Assembly: GCF_003258605.2 (NCBI RefSeq)
Contig: NZ_CP031264.1
Coordinates: 6,750,232 to 6,814,231 of the forward strand
DNA from: Peterkaempfera bronchialis
GTDB lineage: Bacteria; Actinomycetota; Actinomycetes; Streptomycetales; Streptomycetaceae
Length of the DNA stretch: 64,000 bases
Direction of reading: 5' to 3'
Made by a program: the position numbers and the translations under genes
In this document: positions 33,740 to 43,900 of the stretch, one piece after another
Layout of the letters: the number at the start of each line of letters is the position of its first letter
Numbering within the stretch: the first letter of the stretch is position 1
Notes under the pieces: generated by a model
Seen by the model: the letters and a program-made list of their open reading frames with translations, nothing else
Databases searched by the model: none
Told to the model about the DNA's origin: nothing

Positions 33740-34816
33740 TCAACCGGAGGCCGACAGACTGAAGCGGTACTCGGTACGGCTGCGCAGCACACCCCCCGGC
33801 CGCAGCACCGTGCTGGGGTACTCCGGGCGGTTGGGCGAGTCCGGCAGATGCTGCGTCTCCAGGCAGACGGCGCCGTACCGCTCATGGCGGCGGCCCGCAG
33901 CATCCCTCAGCGAGCCGTCCAGCAGGTTGCCCGTGTACACCTGGAGGCCCGGCTCGGTGGTCCAGACCTCCATCGCCCGTCCGCTCACCGGATCCTCCAA
34001 CCGGGCGGCGCGGCGCGGCCCCGCACCGCCCTCCGGCGGACGGAGCACCCAGCAGTGGTCATAGCCGCCCGCCGCCCGCAGCTGCGGATCGGGCGCGTGC
34101 AGGCGCTCGCCGATGGCATGCGGGGTGGTGAAGTCGAAGGGCGTACCGGCCGTCGCCGCGAGCGGGCCGTACGGGATGCCCGCCCCGGTCACCGGGAGGT
34201 ACCGGTCGGCGTCCAGCAGCAGCACCTGGTCGGCCACGGTCGGACCACCCGAAAGGTTGAAGTAGGCATGGCTGGTCAGATTGACCACGGTGGGCCGGTC
34301 GGCGGTGGCCCGGTAGTCCAGCGCCAGCGTCCCTCGGGCGTCCAGGCGGTAGGTGACCGAAACCTCCAGCGCCCCCGGGAAGCCCATGTCGCCGTCCGGG
34401 CTGCGCAGCGTCAGCCGCACCGCCGCCGCGCCGTCGTCCGGCACCGGCGCCGCCGTCCAGACCCGCCGGTCGAAGCCCTCGGGGCCGCCGTGCAGGGCAT
34501 GCCCCCGGTCGTTCACCGGCACCCGGTGCTCCCGGCCGTCCAGGGTGAAGCGGCCCTCGGCGATCCGGTTGGCATAGCGGCCCACCAGCGCCCCCAGATA
34601 GGGGCTCGGGCCGGCGTAGTCGTCGACACCGGGCAGCGAGAGGACCACCGACCGGGTCCCGCCCCACCGGTCCGGCACCTCCAGGGCGTGCAGGACGCCG
34701 CCATAGGTGAGCACCTCGGCGCGCACTCCGGAGCCGGAGTCCAGATGCCAGCGCTCCACCGGAGTGCCGTCCGGAGCGGTGCCGAAGGGGGAGCTGCGCA
34801 GCACGGGTCGGGGCAT
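33740..34816 (-). CDS. galM: Aldose 1-epimerase (galactose mutarotase)
   Basis: A 358-residue mutarotase that interconverts alpha and beta anomers of free sugars. Family segments are TYGGVLHALEVPDRWG, GRYANRIAEGRFTLDG, the substrate His in GHALHGGPEGFDRRVW, the NLTSHAYFNLSG motif and the catalytic Glu in AVCLETQHLPDSPNRP near residue 320. The ATG at 34816 follows GAGG. It is the last gene of the sugar operon, 36 bases after lacI, and would act on the sugar released by the GH2 enzyme and imported by the ABC system. Confidence 0.95.
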   Translation of the reverse strand: MPRPVLRSSPFGTAPDGTPVERWHLDSGSGVRAEVLTYGGVLHALEVPDRWGGTRSVVLSLPGVDDYAGPSPYLGALVGRYANRIAEGRFTLDGREHRVPVNDRGHALHGGPEGFDRRVWTAAPVPDDGAAAVRLTLRSPDGDMGFPGALEVSVTYRLDARGTLALDYRATADRPTVVNLTSHAYFNLSGGPTVADQVLLLDADRYLPVTGAGIPYGPLAATAGTPFDFTTPHAIGERLHAPDPQLRAAGGYDHCWVLRPPEGGAGPRRAARLEDPVSGRAMEVWTTEPGLQVYTGNLLDGSLRDAAGRRHERYGAVCLETQHLPDSPNRPEYPSTVLRPGGVLRSRTEYRFSLSASG

Positions 34817-34852
34817 GGAGGTCCTCGGGGAAGGGGGTGGCGGGCGGCCGGA

Positions 34853-35869
34853 TCAGCGACGGCGGCCCAGGGTGGATTCGCGTACCACCAGGTCGTGCCC
34901 GGGCCGGACCCGGCGCGGCTCGGCGGTGGGCGCACCCGCCAGCCGCTGGACCACGCAGTCGACCGCCTGGCGGGCGATGGCCTGCTTGTCGGGCGAGACC
35001 GTGGTCAGGGTGGTCGCGCCGTAGCGGCTCTCCTCGATGTCGTCGAACCCGACCACCGCGATGTCCTCCGGCACCCGCAGTCCGCGCTCGGTCAGCACCC
35101 GCATCGCACCGATGGCCTGGAGGTCGTTGTACGCGAAGACGGCGTCCGGCCGGGAGTCGCGGTCCAGCAGGTCGGCCATGGCCTGGGCGCCGTCCGCGCG
35201 GCCGTACCCGGCGGCGGTGGCCACCAGCGAACCGTCATGCGGCAGCCCGGCCGCCGACAGCTCCTCCCGCCACCCCTGGAGGCGCAGATGGGCGGGCTGC
35301 CGGGCGCTCTCCCGCCGCGCCCCGAGGAAGGCGATCCGCTGCCGCCCCATCCCGGCCAGGTGCCGCACCGCACTGCGGGCCGCCGCCACGTTGTCGATCG
35401 CGATGTGGTCGTACGGCGCGTCGTACTCGCGCTCGCCCAGCAGCACCAGCGGTGCGGTGTCGGTGCGGCCGAGCAGGTCCTCGGTCTCCAGCTCGATGGG
35501 GGAGAGGATCAGCCCGTCGATGACCTGGGCGCGGAACCCCTGGCAGACCAGCATCTCCTTCTCCCGCACCCCGGCGGTGTGGTCCAGCAGCACGGTGTAG
35601 TCATGGCGCGCCGCGGCGTCGATGACCGCGCCGGCCAGCTCGGCGAAGTACGGGTTGCCCAGCTCGGGGACGGCCAGCGCGATGATGCCGGTGCGGCCCT
35701 TGCGCAGATGGCGCGCGGTCAGGTTGGGGCGGTAGCCGAGCTCGTCGATCGCCTGCTGCACCCGGGCGCGCATCGCCGGGGTGACATGCGGGTAGTCGTT
35801 CACGACATTGGAGACGGTCTTGATGGACACTCCCGCTCGCAGCGCGACGTCCTTGAGGCTGACGCCCAC
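34853..35869 (-). CDS. LacI-family repressor of the sugar regulon
   Basis: A 338-residue LacI/GalR regulator. The DNA-binding helix-turn-helix is VSLKDVALRAGVSIKTVSNVVND (residues 3-25), then the hinge HVTPAMRARVQQAIDELGYRPNLTARHLRKGRT. A periplasmic-binding-like sensor domain follows. The GTG at 35869 follows GGAGGAG. It is encoded between the ABC permease and galM. Its likely sites are the AACGTT-centred boxes upstream of the binding-protein gene and the GH2 gene, with a sugar as inducer. Confidence 0.93.
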   Translation of the reverse strand: MGVSLKDVALRAGVSIKTVSNVVNDYPHVTPAMRARVQQAIDELGYRPNLTARHLRKGRTGIIALAVPELGNPYFAELAGAVIDAAARHDYTVLLDHTAGVREKEMLVCQGFRAQVIDGLILSPIELETEDLLGRTDTAPLVLLGEREYDAPYDHIAIDNVAAARSAVRHLAGMGRQRIAFLGARRESARQPAHLRLQGWREELSAAGLPHDGSLVATAAGYGRADGAQAMADLLDRDSRPDAVFAYNDLQAIGAMRVLTERGLRVPEDIAVVGFDDIEESRYGATTLTTVSPDKQAIARQAVDCVVQRLAGAPTAEPRRVRPGHDLVVRESTLGRRR

Positions 35870-35936
35870 GGCGTTCCTCTCCTCCGGGTCGGGCCGGCGC
35901 CGCGCACTCCCGGGGAGCCCGCGGCACCGGCGTCTG

Positions 35937-36983
35937 TCATGTGGTGCGGCGTGCCCGCGCCAGGTACCGCTGGGCCACGACCACCACGATAAGGAAGCCG
36001 CCGCTGACCACGGACTGGTAGGAGGAGTTGAGCGAGCCGATCTGGTTGATCAGGTTCTGGATCACCGCCAGCAGCAGTACCCCCCACAGGGTGCCGCTCA
36101 CCGAACCGGCGCCGCCCACCAGCAGCGTCCCGCCGATGACCACCGCGGCGATGGCGTCCAGCTCCATGCCCACCCCGACGATGGTCACCCCGGACGACAG
36201 CCGGGCGGCGTTCAGCGCCCCGGCGAACCCCGCCAGCAGCCCGCTCAGCACATACACCAGCACCCGGGTCCGGGCCACCGGCAGGCCCATCAGGGTCGCC
36301 GCGTCCGCGCTGCCGCCCACCGCGAAGAGCGATTGGCCGAACGAGGTGCGCTGGAGCACCAGCCCGCCCGCGCCGAAGAGCACCAGCGCGATCGGCACCG
36401 GATGGCCGAAGCCGCCCACCGTCCCCTGGCCCAGCTCGGCGAAGGCCGAACCGCGCGGCACCAGATAGGTGGTGGCGCCCTCATGGGTGAGGCTCAGCAG
36501 CAGGCCCCGGGCGCAGAGCAGGGTGGCCAGGGTGACGATGAACGGCGCCATCCCGGCCCGGGCGATCAGCAGCCCGTTCACCGCGCCGATCGCCCCGCAG
36601 ACCACCAGCGGCAGCAGCAGCGCGGGCACCACCCCGTACTGCGACGCCCAGGCCGCCAGCACTCCGCCGAGGGCGAAGACCGACCCCACCGAGAGGTCGA
36701 TGCCGCCGGTGATGATCACCAGCGTCATGCCCAGGGCGACGACGGCGAGGAAGGACGCCTGCACGGTGATGTTGTGGGCGTTGTCCAGCGAGGCGAAGGA
36801 CGGGAAGACAAAGGAGGAGACCAGGACGACCGCCAGCAGCACCGCGAAGACGCCCTGCCGCTGGACCAGCGAGGCGATCCGCTGCCGGTCCGGCGTACGG
36901 GCCGGACCGGGCGGCGCGGGGACGGGAGGCACCGCAGGATCGGCGGGGGCCGGGGCCGGCCCGAGTGCGGAGAGGGGCTTCAT
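35937..36983 (-). CDS. Sugar ABC transporter permease, YjfF type
   Basis: A 348-residue permease of the ribose/galactofuranose (RbsC-like) class with about nine TM helices. The family segments GMTLVIITGGIDLSVGSVFALGGVLAAW and VIGGTLLVGGAGSVSGTLWGVLLLAVIQNLIN are present. The first 35 residues are a Pro/Ala-rich cytoplasmic extension. Its start overlaps the stop of the other permease by 4 bases, and together they form the membrane channel for the imported sugar. Confidence 0.93.
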   Translation of the reverse strand: MKPLSALGPAPAPADPAVPPVPAPPGPARTPDRQRIASLVQRQGVFAVLLAVVLVSSFVFPSFASLDNAHNITVQASFLAVVALGMTLVIITGGIDLSVGSVFALGGVLAAWASQYGVVPALLLPLVVCGAIGAVNGLLIARAGMAPFIVTLATLLCARGLLLSLTHEGATTYLVPRGSAFAELGQGTVGGFGHPVPIALVLFGAGGLVLQRTSFGQSLFAVGGSADAATLMGLPVARTRVLVYVLSGLLAGFAGALNAARLSSGVTIVGVGMELDAIAAVVIGGTLLVGGAGSVSGTLWGVLLLAVIQNLINQIGSLNSSYQSVVSGGFLIVVVVAQRYLARARRTT

Positions 36984-37948
36984 CGGGATCGACGCTCCCG
37001 GGCGACATAGACGGCGACGAGGATGATGACCGCCTGGGCCATCTGGGCGGTGGAGTCCGGCAGGTCGTGCTTGACCAGGGTGGCGCGCAGCAGCTGCATC
37101 AGCAGGGCGCCGAAGACGGTGCCCAGCACCCGGACCGAGCCGCCGGTCAGCGGCGTACCGCCGACCACCACGGCGGTGATGGCGGAGAGCTCCATCAGAT
37201 TGCCCAGCGCCGAGGGGTCACTGGCCGTCAGCCGGGCGGTGGCCAGCACCCCCGACAGCGCCGCCAGCACCCCGCAGAGCACATAGACACCGATCAGCAC
37301 CCGCCGGACCGGCAGCCCGGCCAGCCCGGCCGCCGCCCGGTTGCCGCCCACCGCGACCAGCTGCCGGCCGAAGGTGGTGCGGTGCACGATCCCGGCCACC
37401 AGCAGCGCCAGCACCCCGGCGACCAGCACCACCACCGGGACGGACAGCACATCGCCGCTGCCCAGCGCCAGCAGGTCGGGGTTGGCGATCTGCTTGAGCT
37501 GCCCGTCCGCGACCACCAGCGCCAGCCCCCGGCCGCCGACGAAGAGCGCCAGCGTGGCCACGATCGGCTGGAGGCCCACCACCGCCACCAGGACGCCGTT
37601 GACCAGGCCCACCGCGACCCCGGCCAGCAGCGCCACCAGCAGCGCCGGCACCAGCCCGTACCCCAGGTAGAGCGGCAGCAGCGCCGCCGCCAGCGCCATG
37701 GTGGAACCCACCGACAGGTCCACGCCCTCGGTGCCGATCACCAGCGCCATGCCGAGCGCCACGATCACAACCGGGGCCACCTGCACCAGCTGGGTGCGCA
37801 GATTGGCGGTGGTGAGGAAGTGGTCGGTGAAGACGGCGTTGAAGACCAGCAGCACCGCCACCGCCGCATAGACCCCGTACCTCTGGAACCAGGCCGGGGC
37901 GGCGAGCCGGACCGGGCCCCGCCCCAGACCCAGCGACAACTGGCTCAT
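36980..37948 (-). CDS. Sugar ABC transporter permease, YtfT type
   Basis: A 322-residue RbsC-like permease paired with the YjfF-type one. It contains GMALVIGTEGVDLSVGSTMALAAALLPLYLG and VVGGTPLTGGSVRVLGTVFGALLMQLLRATL. Two unequal permeases plus a double-NBD ATPase and a lipoprotein is the E. coli YtfQRT-YjfF arrangement, which transports galactofuranose; substrate identity here is only inferred. It has 4-base overlaps with both neighbours. Confidence 0.93.
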   Translation of the reverse strand: MSQLSLGLGRGPVRLAAPAWFQRYGVYAAVAVLLVFNAVFTDHFLTTANLRTQLVQVAPVVIVALGMALVIGTEGVDLSVGSTMALAAALLPLYLGYGLVPALLVALLAGVAVGLVNGVLVAVVGLQPIVATLALFVGGRGLALVVADGQLKQIANPDLLALGSGDVLSVPVVVLVAGVLALLVAGIVHRTTFGRQLVAVGGNRAAAGLAGLPVRRVLIGVYVLCGVLAALSGVLATARLTASDPSALGNLMELSAITAVVVGGTPLTGGSVRVLGTVFGALLMQLLRATLVKHDLPDSTAQMAQAVIILVAVYVARERRSR

Positions 37949-39603
37949 CCCTGTGCCTCCTCGGCCGTGTCCGGACCAGGCGCCGGGGCGGTCGGGGCAT
38001 CAGGTGCGGCCGGGGCGTCCGGGGCGGCCGGGGCGGTCGGCGCGTCGGAGGCCAGTACCTCCAGCAGCTCCGCCTCGGCCACCCGGTCACCGGTCAGCTC
38101 CCCGGCCACGGCGCCGCCGCGCAGCACCACCAGCCGGTCCGCCCCCTCCACCAGCTCCTCGATGTCGGAGGAGATCAGCAGCACCGCCAACCCCTCCTGG
38201 GCAAGCTCGTCCACCAGCGCCTGCACCTCCGCCTTGGCACCCACATCGATCCCCCGGGTGGGCTCGTCCAGCAGCAGCACCTTGGGCTCCAGACAGAGCC
38301 AGCGCGCCAGCAGCACCTTCTGCTGGTTGCCGCCGGAGAGCTCGCCGACCTTCTGCTCGGGGCTGGACGCCTTGATCCGCAGCCGCTTCATAAAGACCTC
38401 GACGATGCGGTCCTGCCGACTGCGGGAGACCACCCCCGCCCGGGACAGCCTCGGCATCGCCGCCAGCACGATGTTCTCCCGCACCGACAGCCCGGGGATC
38501 ACCCCCTCCGCCTTGCGGTCCTCCGGCAGCAGGCTGACCCCGGCCCGGATCGCGGCGGCCGGGGAGAGACGGCGCAGCCGGCGCCCCGCCACCGTCACCG
38601 TGCCCGCGTCCAGCGGCAGCGCACCGGCCAGCGCCTTGGCGGTCTCGCTGCGCCCGGAACCGAGCAGCCCGCCCAGGCCCAGCACCTCACCGGGGCGGAG
38701 TTCCAGGCCCACGTCGTCCAGCACATGGCGTCGGCTCAGACCGGTGGCGGTGAGCACCGGTTCGCGGGTCGCCCGGTGGCCGTCGCCGAAGCCGGTGACG
38801 CCATGCCGGCGCACCTCGGAGACCTCCCGCCCGAGCATCATCGAGACCAGCCGCATCCGGTCCAGGCCGGCGAGGTCGCCGGTGTGCACCAGCCGCCCGT
38901 CGCGCAGCACCGTGACCCGGTCGCAGATCCGGTACAGCTCGTCCATCCGGTGACTGACGTACAGCACCGCGATATGGCGGCTGTGCAGGTCCTCGATGAC
39001 CCGGAAGAGCGTCTCCACCTCGCGCGGCTCCAGTGCGGAGGTGGGTTCGTCCATCACCACCACCCGGGCCTGTACGGAGACCGCGCGGGCGAGCGCCACC
39101 ATCTGCTGGGTGCCGACGCCCAGGCTGTTCAGCGGGCGGCGGACGTCCACGGTGACGCCGAACCCGGCGAGCAGCTCGGCCGCCTCCCGGTACATCCGGG
39201 GGAAGTCGATCAGGCGGAGGCGGTTCCTGGGCTCGCGGCCCAGGAAGATGTTCCGCGCCACGCTCATCAGCGGGACGAGGTTGACCTCCTGGTAGATGGT
39301 CGACACACCCGCCTGCTGGGCCTCGTACGGCCGGGCGAAGGAGACCGGACGGCCGCCCAGCCGCAGTTCGCCGCTGTCCGGGCGGTGCACTCCGGTGAGC
39401 ACCTTGATCAGGGTGGACTTGCCGGCGCCGTTCTCGCCGACCAGGGCGTGGATCTCGCCGCGGCGGAGCGTCAGGGAGACGTCGTCGAGCGCCACCACGC
39501 CGGGGAAGCGCTTGCCGACGCCGATCGCCTCCAGCACCGCCGGGGCCGCGGAGCCGTCCGCGTCCGGGGGCGGTGCGGCGGCTGCCGCTTCTGGGGGTGC
39601 CAT
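37945..39603 (-). CDS. Sugar ABC transporter ATP-binding protein, two NBDs (YtfR type)
   Basis: A 552-residue duplicated ATPase. NBD1 has Walker A GENGAGKS (about 56-63) and Walker B VVVMDEPTSALE. NBD2 has a degenerate P-loop region GLGGLLGSGRSETAKALAG, signature LSGGNQQKVLLARWL and Walker B VLLLDEPTRGID, as usual in RbsA/MglA/YtfR proteins. The last 30 residues are a PTAPAAPDAPA low-complexity tail. Its start is 113 bases after the binding-protein gene across a strong hairpin, and its stop overlaps the next permease. Confidence 0.94.
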   Translation of the reverse strand: MAPPEAAAAAPPPDADGSAAPAVLEAIGVGKRFPGVVALDDVSLTLRRGEIHALVGENGAGKSTLIKVLTGVHRPDSGELRLGGRPVSFARPYEAQQAGVSTIYQEVNLVPLMSVARNIFLGREPRNRLRLIDFPRMYREAAELLAGFGVTVDVRRPLNSLGVGTQQMVALARAVSVQARVVVMDEPTSALEPREVETLFRVIEDLHSRHIAVLYVSHRMDELYRICDRVTVLRDGRLVHTGDLAGLDRMRLVSMMLGREVSEVRRHGVTGFGDGHRATREPVLTATGLSRRHVLDDVGLELRPGEVLGLGGLLGSGRSETAKALAGALPLDAGTVTVAGRRLRRLSPAAAIRAGVSLLPEDRKAEGVIPGLSVRENIVLAAMPRLSRAGVVSRSRQDRIVEVFMKRLRIKASSPEQKVGELSGGNQQKVLLARWLCLEPKVLLLDEPTRGIDVGAKAEVQALVDELAQEGLAVLLISSDIEELVEGADRLVVLRGGAVAGELTGDRVAEAELLEVLASDAPTAPAAPDAPAAPDAPTAPAPGPDTAEEAQG

Positions 39604-39659
39604 GGGGTACGGCCTTCCGTGGTTCGGTGAGGTGATCCGGTGTGAGGGTCACGGGACGG

Positions 39660-39709
39660 CGCCCCGGGCCGCCCGGCGCGGAGCGCGGTGCGGTGGACGG
39701 CCCGGGGCG
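39660..39709. terminator. Intercistronic hairpin after the sugar-binding lipoprotein gene
   Basis: The perfect 12-bp arms CGCCCCGGGCCG (39660-39671) and complement (39698-39709) lie directly after the binding-protein stop. Such hairpins commonly stabilise the upstream message so that binding protein is made in excess of the membrane parts. Partial termination is the alternative. Confidence 0.78.
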
Positions 39710-39716
39710 GCACCGG

Positions 39717-40805
39717 TCAGTACGCGCCGGAGAGCGAGTCCTTGGCGTTGGACGCGTCATAGGCGCGGTCGGAGATGATCACGTTCTCCGGGATGGCCTC
39801 GCCGGCGAAGAACTTCTGCGCGGTGGCGAAGGCCAGCGGGCCGAACCGGGGGTTGGACTCGATGACGCCGTTGTACTGGCCGTCGGCCAGCGCCTGCACC
39901 GCGTTGCGGGTGCCGTCGATGGAGATGACCTTGACGTCCTTGCCGGGCTTCTTCCCGGCCCCCTTGAGGGCGGTCACCGCGCCCAGGCCCATCTCGTCGT
40001 TCTCCGCGTACACGGCGGTGATGTCCGGCTTGGACTGGATCAGCTGCTCCATCACCTGCTGGCCCTTGTCGCGGGCGAACTCGCCGGTCTGCTGGGCCAC
40101 GATCTCCAGCTCCGGCGCCTTCGCCTTGATCTGGTCCACAAAGCCCTTGGTGCGGTCGGTGGTGACATTGTTGCCGGAGGAGCCGAGCAGGATCGCGACC
40201 TTGCCCTTGCCGCCGGTCACCTCGATCATCGCGTCCGCCGCGCGCTTGCCCTGCTCCACGAAGTCCGAGCCGAGGAAGGCCACATAGTCCTTGCAGGCGG
40301 TGGCGTTGAGCTTGCGGTCGACGGTGATCACCGGAACGTGCTTGGCGGCGGCGGCCTGAAGAGCGGGCTCCAGTCCGTCCGAGTTCAGCGGCGCCACGAT
40401 CAGCAGCTGGGCGCCCTGGGCCAGCATGTCCTGGATGTCGCTGATCTGCTTGGAGAGCTGCGACTGGGCGTTGGTGGTGAGCAGCTTCTTCACGCCGAGC
40501 TTCGCCGCCTCGTCCTTGATGGACTGGGTCTCGGCGATCCGGAACGGGTTGGCCTCCTTCTCGGACTGCGAGAAGCCGACGACCGCGTCCTTCAGGTCGA
40601 GCTCGGCGGCGCCATAGGACTGGAGGGTGCAGCCGTCGGCGGCGGACTCGGCGGCGGTCGGCGACTGCACCACCTGCGCGCCCTGGGTGGAGTCGGCGTC
40701 GGCGGTGCCGCTGCTCTCCTGCTTGGCGCAGCCGGCGGCGGTCAGGGCCGCGGCGGCGGTGAGGCAGAGGGCGGCCAGGATGCGTGGTCTGCGGGAGGTG
40801 GTCAT
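39717..40805 (-). CDS. Sugar-binding lipoprotein of the ABC importer (YtfQ type)
   Basis: A 362-residue solute-binding protein. The lipobox LTAAGC places the lipid-linked Cys at residue 26. The domain has DAVVGFSQSEKEANPFRIAETQSIKDEA, LIVAPLNSDGLEPALQAAAAKHVPVITVDRK and ITAVYAENDEMGLGAVTALKGAG, typical of the ribose/galactofuranose group. The ATG at 40805 follows GAGGAG; a start 14 codons upstream is less likely. Two AACGTT operators lie 53-110 bases upstream of the start. Confidence 0.94.
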   Translation of the reverse strand: MTTSRRPRILAALCLTAAAALTAAGCAKQESSGTADADSTQGAQVVQSPTAAESAADGCTLQSYGAAELDLKDAVVGFSQSEKEANPFRIAETQSIKDEAAKLGVKKLLTTNAQSQLSKQISDIQDMLAQGAQLLIVAPLNSDGLEPALQAAAAKHVPVITVDRKLNATACKDYVAFLGSDFVEQGKRAADAMIEVTGGKGKVAILLGSSGNNVTTDRTKGFVDQIKAKAPELEIVAQQTGEFARDKGQQVMEQLIQSKPDITAVYAENDEMGLGAVTALKGAGKKPGKDVKVISIDGTRNAVQALADGQYNGVIESNPRFGPLAFATAQKFFAGEAIPENVIISDRAYDASNAKDSLSGAY

Positions 40806-40857
40806 GTGCGGCGCTCCTCGGGAGGGTGGGTGAGGGTGCTCTGCCATACGAGGGGTT

Positions 40858-40870
40858 TACAACGTTATAC
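40858..40870. promoter_or_regulatory. LacI-type operator 1 (ABC importer)
   Basis: TACAACGTTATAC, centred on AACGTT, lies 53 bases upstream of the binding-protein start. It is nearly palindromic and is the reverse complement of the GH2 operator except at its outer bases. Confidence 0.72.
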
Positions 40871-40902
40871 AGAGGGCTCAACTAGCCTGGCAATAGCGGG
40901 AA

Positions 40903-40915
40903 TGCAACGTTGTGA
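40903..40915. promoter_or_regulatory. LacI-type operator 2 (ABC importer)
   Basis: TGCAACGTTGTGA has the same AACGTT core 45 bases from operator 1, a spacing near four helical turns that would allow looping or cooperative binding. Confidence 0.65.
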
Positions 40916-40937
40916 AGCGCATGCGGGGCCCGCCGGA

Positions 40938-40973
40938 GCGGGAGGCCCCCGGGGCGTACCGGGAGCCTCCCGC
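40938..40973. terminator. Terminator hairpin after the GH2 gene
   Basis: The 9-bp arms GCGGGAGGC (40938-40946) and complement (40965-40973) lie 5 bases beyond the GH2 stop on its strand. They separate it from the ABC operon, which therefore needs its own promoter. Confidence 0.65.
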
Positions 40974-40978
40974 CACCG

Positions 40979-43900
40979 TCACCGCCCGGAGGGCGCCGCC
41001 GGTTCACGGGCCGCCAGCGAGGCCACCTCGGCCGCGCTCAGCGCCCGGTCGTAGGCGTGCACATCGGAGACCGCCCCGGTCCAGTAGTCGACCGCGCTGC
41101 CGTGGTACCTGCCCCGGCCGATCAGCAGGTGCCCGGAGGACACCTCCGCGTTGCACGCCCGGGTGGTACCCGCCTCGGCGCCGTCCACATAGACCCGCAG
41201 CGCGCCGTCCCGGTGGCTGTAGCTGCCGGCCAGGTGGTACCAGCGGCCGGTCTGGGGCTCGCCGATGGACCCGGCCAGCGCGCGGGCGCCGGCGAAGCTG
41301 AAGGCGAACCGCTTGTCGGCCTGGGAGTACTGGAGGTAGAAGGCGCTGTCGGCGTCGCCGTCCACCGAGACCGCGGTGCTGAAGTGCCCCTTGTCGTCCA
41401 GCCGCACCCAGGCGGCCACCGAGTAGTCGCCCTGCTCGGTGTCCAGCACGGGCGCTCCGGTGTCCACATAGCCGGTCTTCCCGTCCAGCAGCAGCGCTCC
41501 GCCGTTGGGGCCGGAGGTCCAGCCCGCTCCGCCGTGCAGGGTCCCGTCGTGGCGGCCCGCCAGATCGGGGGCCACGGTGCCGGACTGCTGGTGCAGCGGC
41601 CACCAGCCCACCCCGGCCGCACCTGGGGTGCCCGGCCGCACGGTGGTCCCGCCCGCCGCCGCGCCCGCCGCGATGACCTGCCGGTTGACCTCCCGTACCG
41701 GGCCCGGCGCCACCTTGACCACCTTGCGGTCGTAGGTCAGCAGGCCGTTGATCTCGCCCTCGACATCGGCGATCTGGGTGTAGACCGAGCCGGAGAGGCC
41801 GCAGGAGGCGCCCTGGATCAGCTTCCTGGTGTTGGCGACATACGCCTGGGTCAGCTCCTCCGAGTTGGGCACGTCGCCGTAGTTCTGGCCGCCCGGGACA
41901 TTGGCGATATGCCCGGGGACGGTCAGCGAGTAGCCGCCGTGCTCACCGTCCACCGCCGCCCGGGTGGCGTCCGGCGCGGGTCCGGCCGGCCCGTGGTAGT
42001 CGTGGTGGTCGATCAGGTCGCCACGGCCGGAGTCGCCCTTGGAGAGGCAGCAGTTGACCCCGGAGTGGGCGTCCACCAGACGGGAGGGGTCCTGCTTCTT
42101 GACCGCGTCCACCAGGTCACCGGTGGCGGCCTTGCTCCACTCGCCCCAGCCCTCGTTCATCATCGTCCAGATGACGATCGACGGGCTGCTGAGGTGCTGG
42201 TCGACGATGGTGTGCACCTGGTCGATGAAGACCCGGTCGGTCTCCGGCGTGGACGGCGCCCCCGGGGCCCGGCTCGGCATGTCCTGCCAGACCATCAGGC
42301 CGAGCCGGTCCGCCCAGTAGTACCAGCGCGCGGGCTCCACCTTGATGTGCTTGCGGACCGCGTTGAACCCGAGGTTCTTGTGCTGCACCAGGTCGGACTT
42401 GAGGGCCGCGTCGGTCGGCGCGGTGTAGAGGCCGTCCGGCCAGAACCCCTGGTCCAGGGTGGCGAGCACAAAGGTGGGCTTGCCGTTGAGCCGGACCTTG
42501 TTGACCCCGCCCACCTGGGCCACCGCGATCGACCGCATCCCGGCGTACGAGCCGACCGTGTCCTTGGCGCGGCCGTCGGCCAGGGTGACCTGGAGGTCGT
42601 ACAGATACGGGTCGTCCGGGCTCCACAGGCGGGGCTTGCCGATCGGCACCCGCAGCGCCGCCCCGGCGGTCCCGCTGACCGAGCCGACGGCCTTGCGGCC
42701 CGCGTAGACGGTGGCGGTGACCTTGGCCTTGGGGCTGGTCCCGGCGGCGGGGCGCACGGTGACCGAGAGCGAGCTGTCCGCCAGGTTCGGCGTGAGCACC
42801 AGCGAGTCGATGCTCGCCTCCGGCACCGGCTCCATCCAGACGGTCTGCCAGATCCCCGAGGTGGGGGTGTACCAGATGCCGCTGGGGTCGGAGGACTGCT
42901 TGCCCACCGCGTAGCTGTTGCCGTCCGTGGTGTCCTTCACTCTGACCAGCAGCGTCTGCGACCCGCGCTTGGTGACCGCCGCCGTGATGTCGGCGGTGAA
43001 CGCCTCATAGCCGCCGGTGTGGTGGGCGACCTGCCTGCCGTTGACGTAGACCCATGCCTCGTAGTCCACCGCGCCGAAGTTGAGGTGCAGCCGGTTGCCC
43101 GAGCCCACCTGCCAGCCGCTCGGCACGGTGAAGGTGCGCTGGTAGAGCGACCAGTCGTGGTGCTCGGCGACCCCCGACAGGGCCGACTCCATCGGGTACG
43201 GCACCAGGATCTTTCCGCTCAGCCTGCCGGAGGGCAGTGCGGCGCCCTGCTCGGTGGCCTGGAACTGCCAGGTCCCGTTGAGGTTCTGCCACTGCTGGCG
43301 GGTGAGCTGCGGCCGGGGGTACTCGGGCAGGGCGTTGGAGGGTGACACCTCCTTGGCCCACTTGGTGGCGAAGTACCAGGTGGAGTCGTTCTGCGCGACG
43401 ATCGAGAACGGGCCGAGCGCGCCGCGCGCGGTGGTGATGCCGCCCCGGCCGTCATAGCTGATCCGCACCTCGGCGTTGAGCGGGATCGGGGTGTCGGAGT
43501 CGCCGGGGGTGATCACCAGCCGGGAGGTGTTCCGGGGGTCCTTGGCCACCCGAGCCGACCAGAGGGTGCCGCCTGCGAGCACGGCCAGATGGCTCGCCGC
43601 GCCGGCCGGGAGGGATGACACGGCGGAGGGCAGCGTCACCGTGGCGGTCCGGCCGGTGCGGTCGACGGCGCCCTTGGCGTCGGCGGGCGCGAAGCCGGCC
43701 GGCAGGTGCAGCGCCGAGTCGGGCACCGGACGGCGGTCGAAGCCGGGCCCGGACCACTCGGTGTGCAGGTAGGCCCCGCCGTTGCCCTGGTTGTAGTCGA
43801 CCGCCAGGTCATGCAGGCCGGCCGTCAGGGTGATCGGCTGGGAGGTGGTCTGCACATCCCAGTCCGTCGTCCAGTGGTCGATCACGCTCGACCCGTCGAG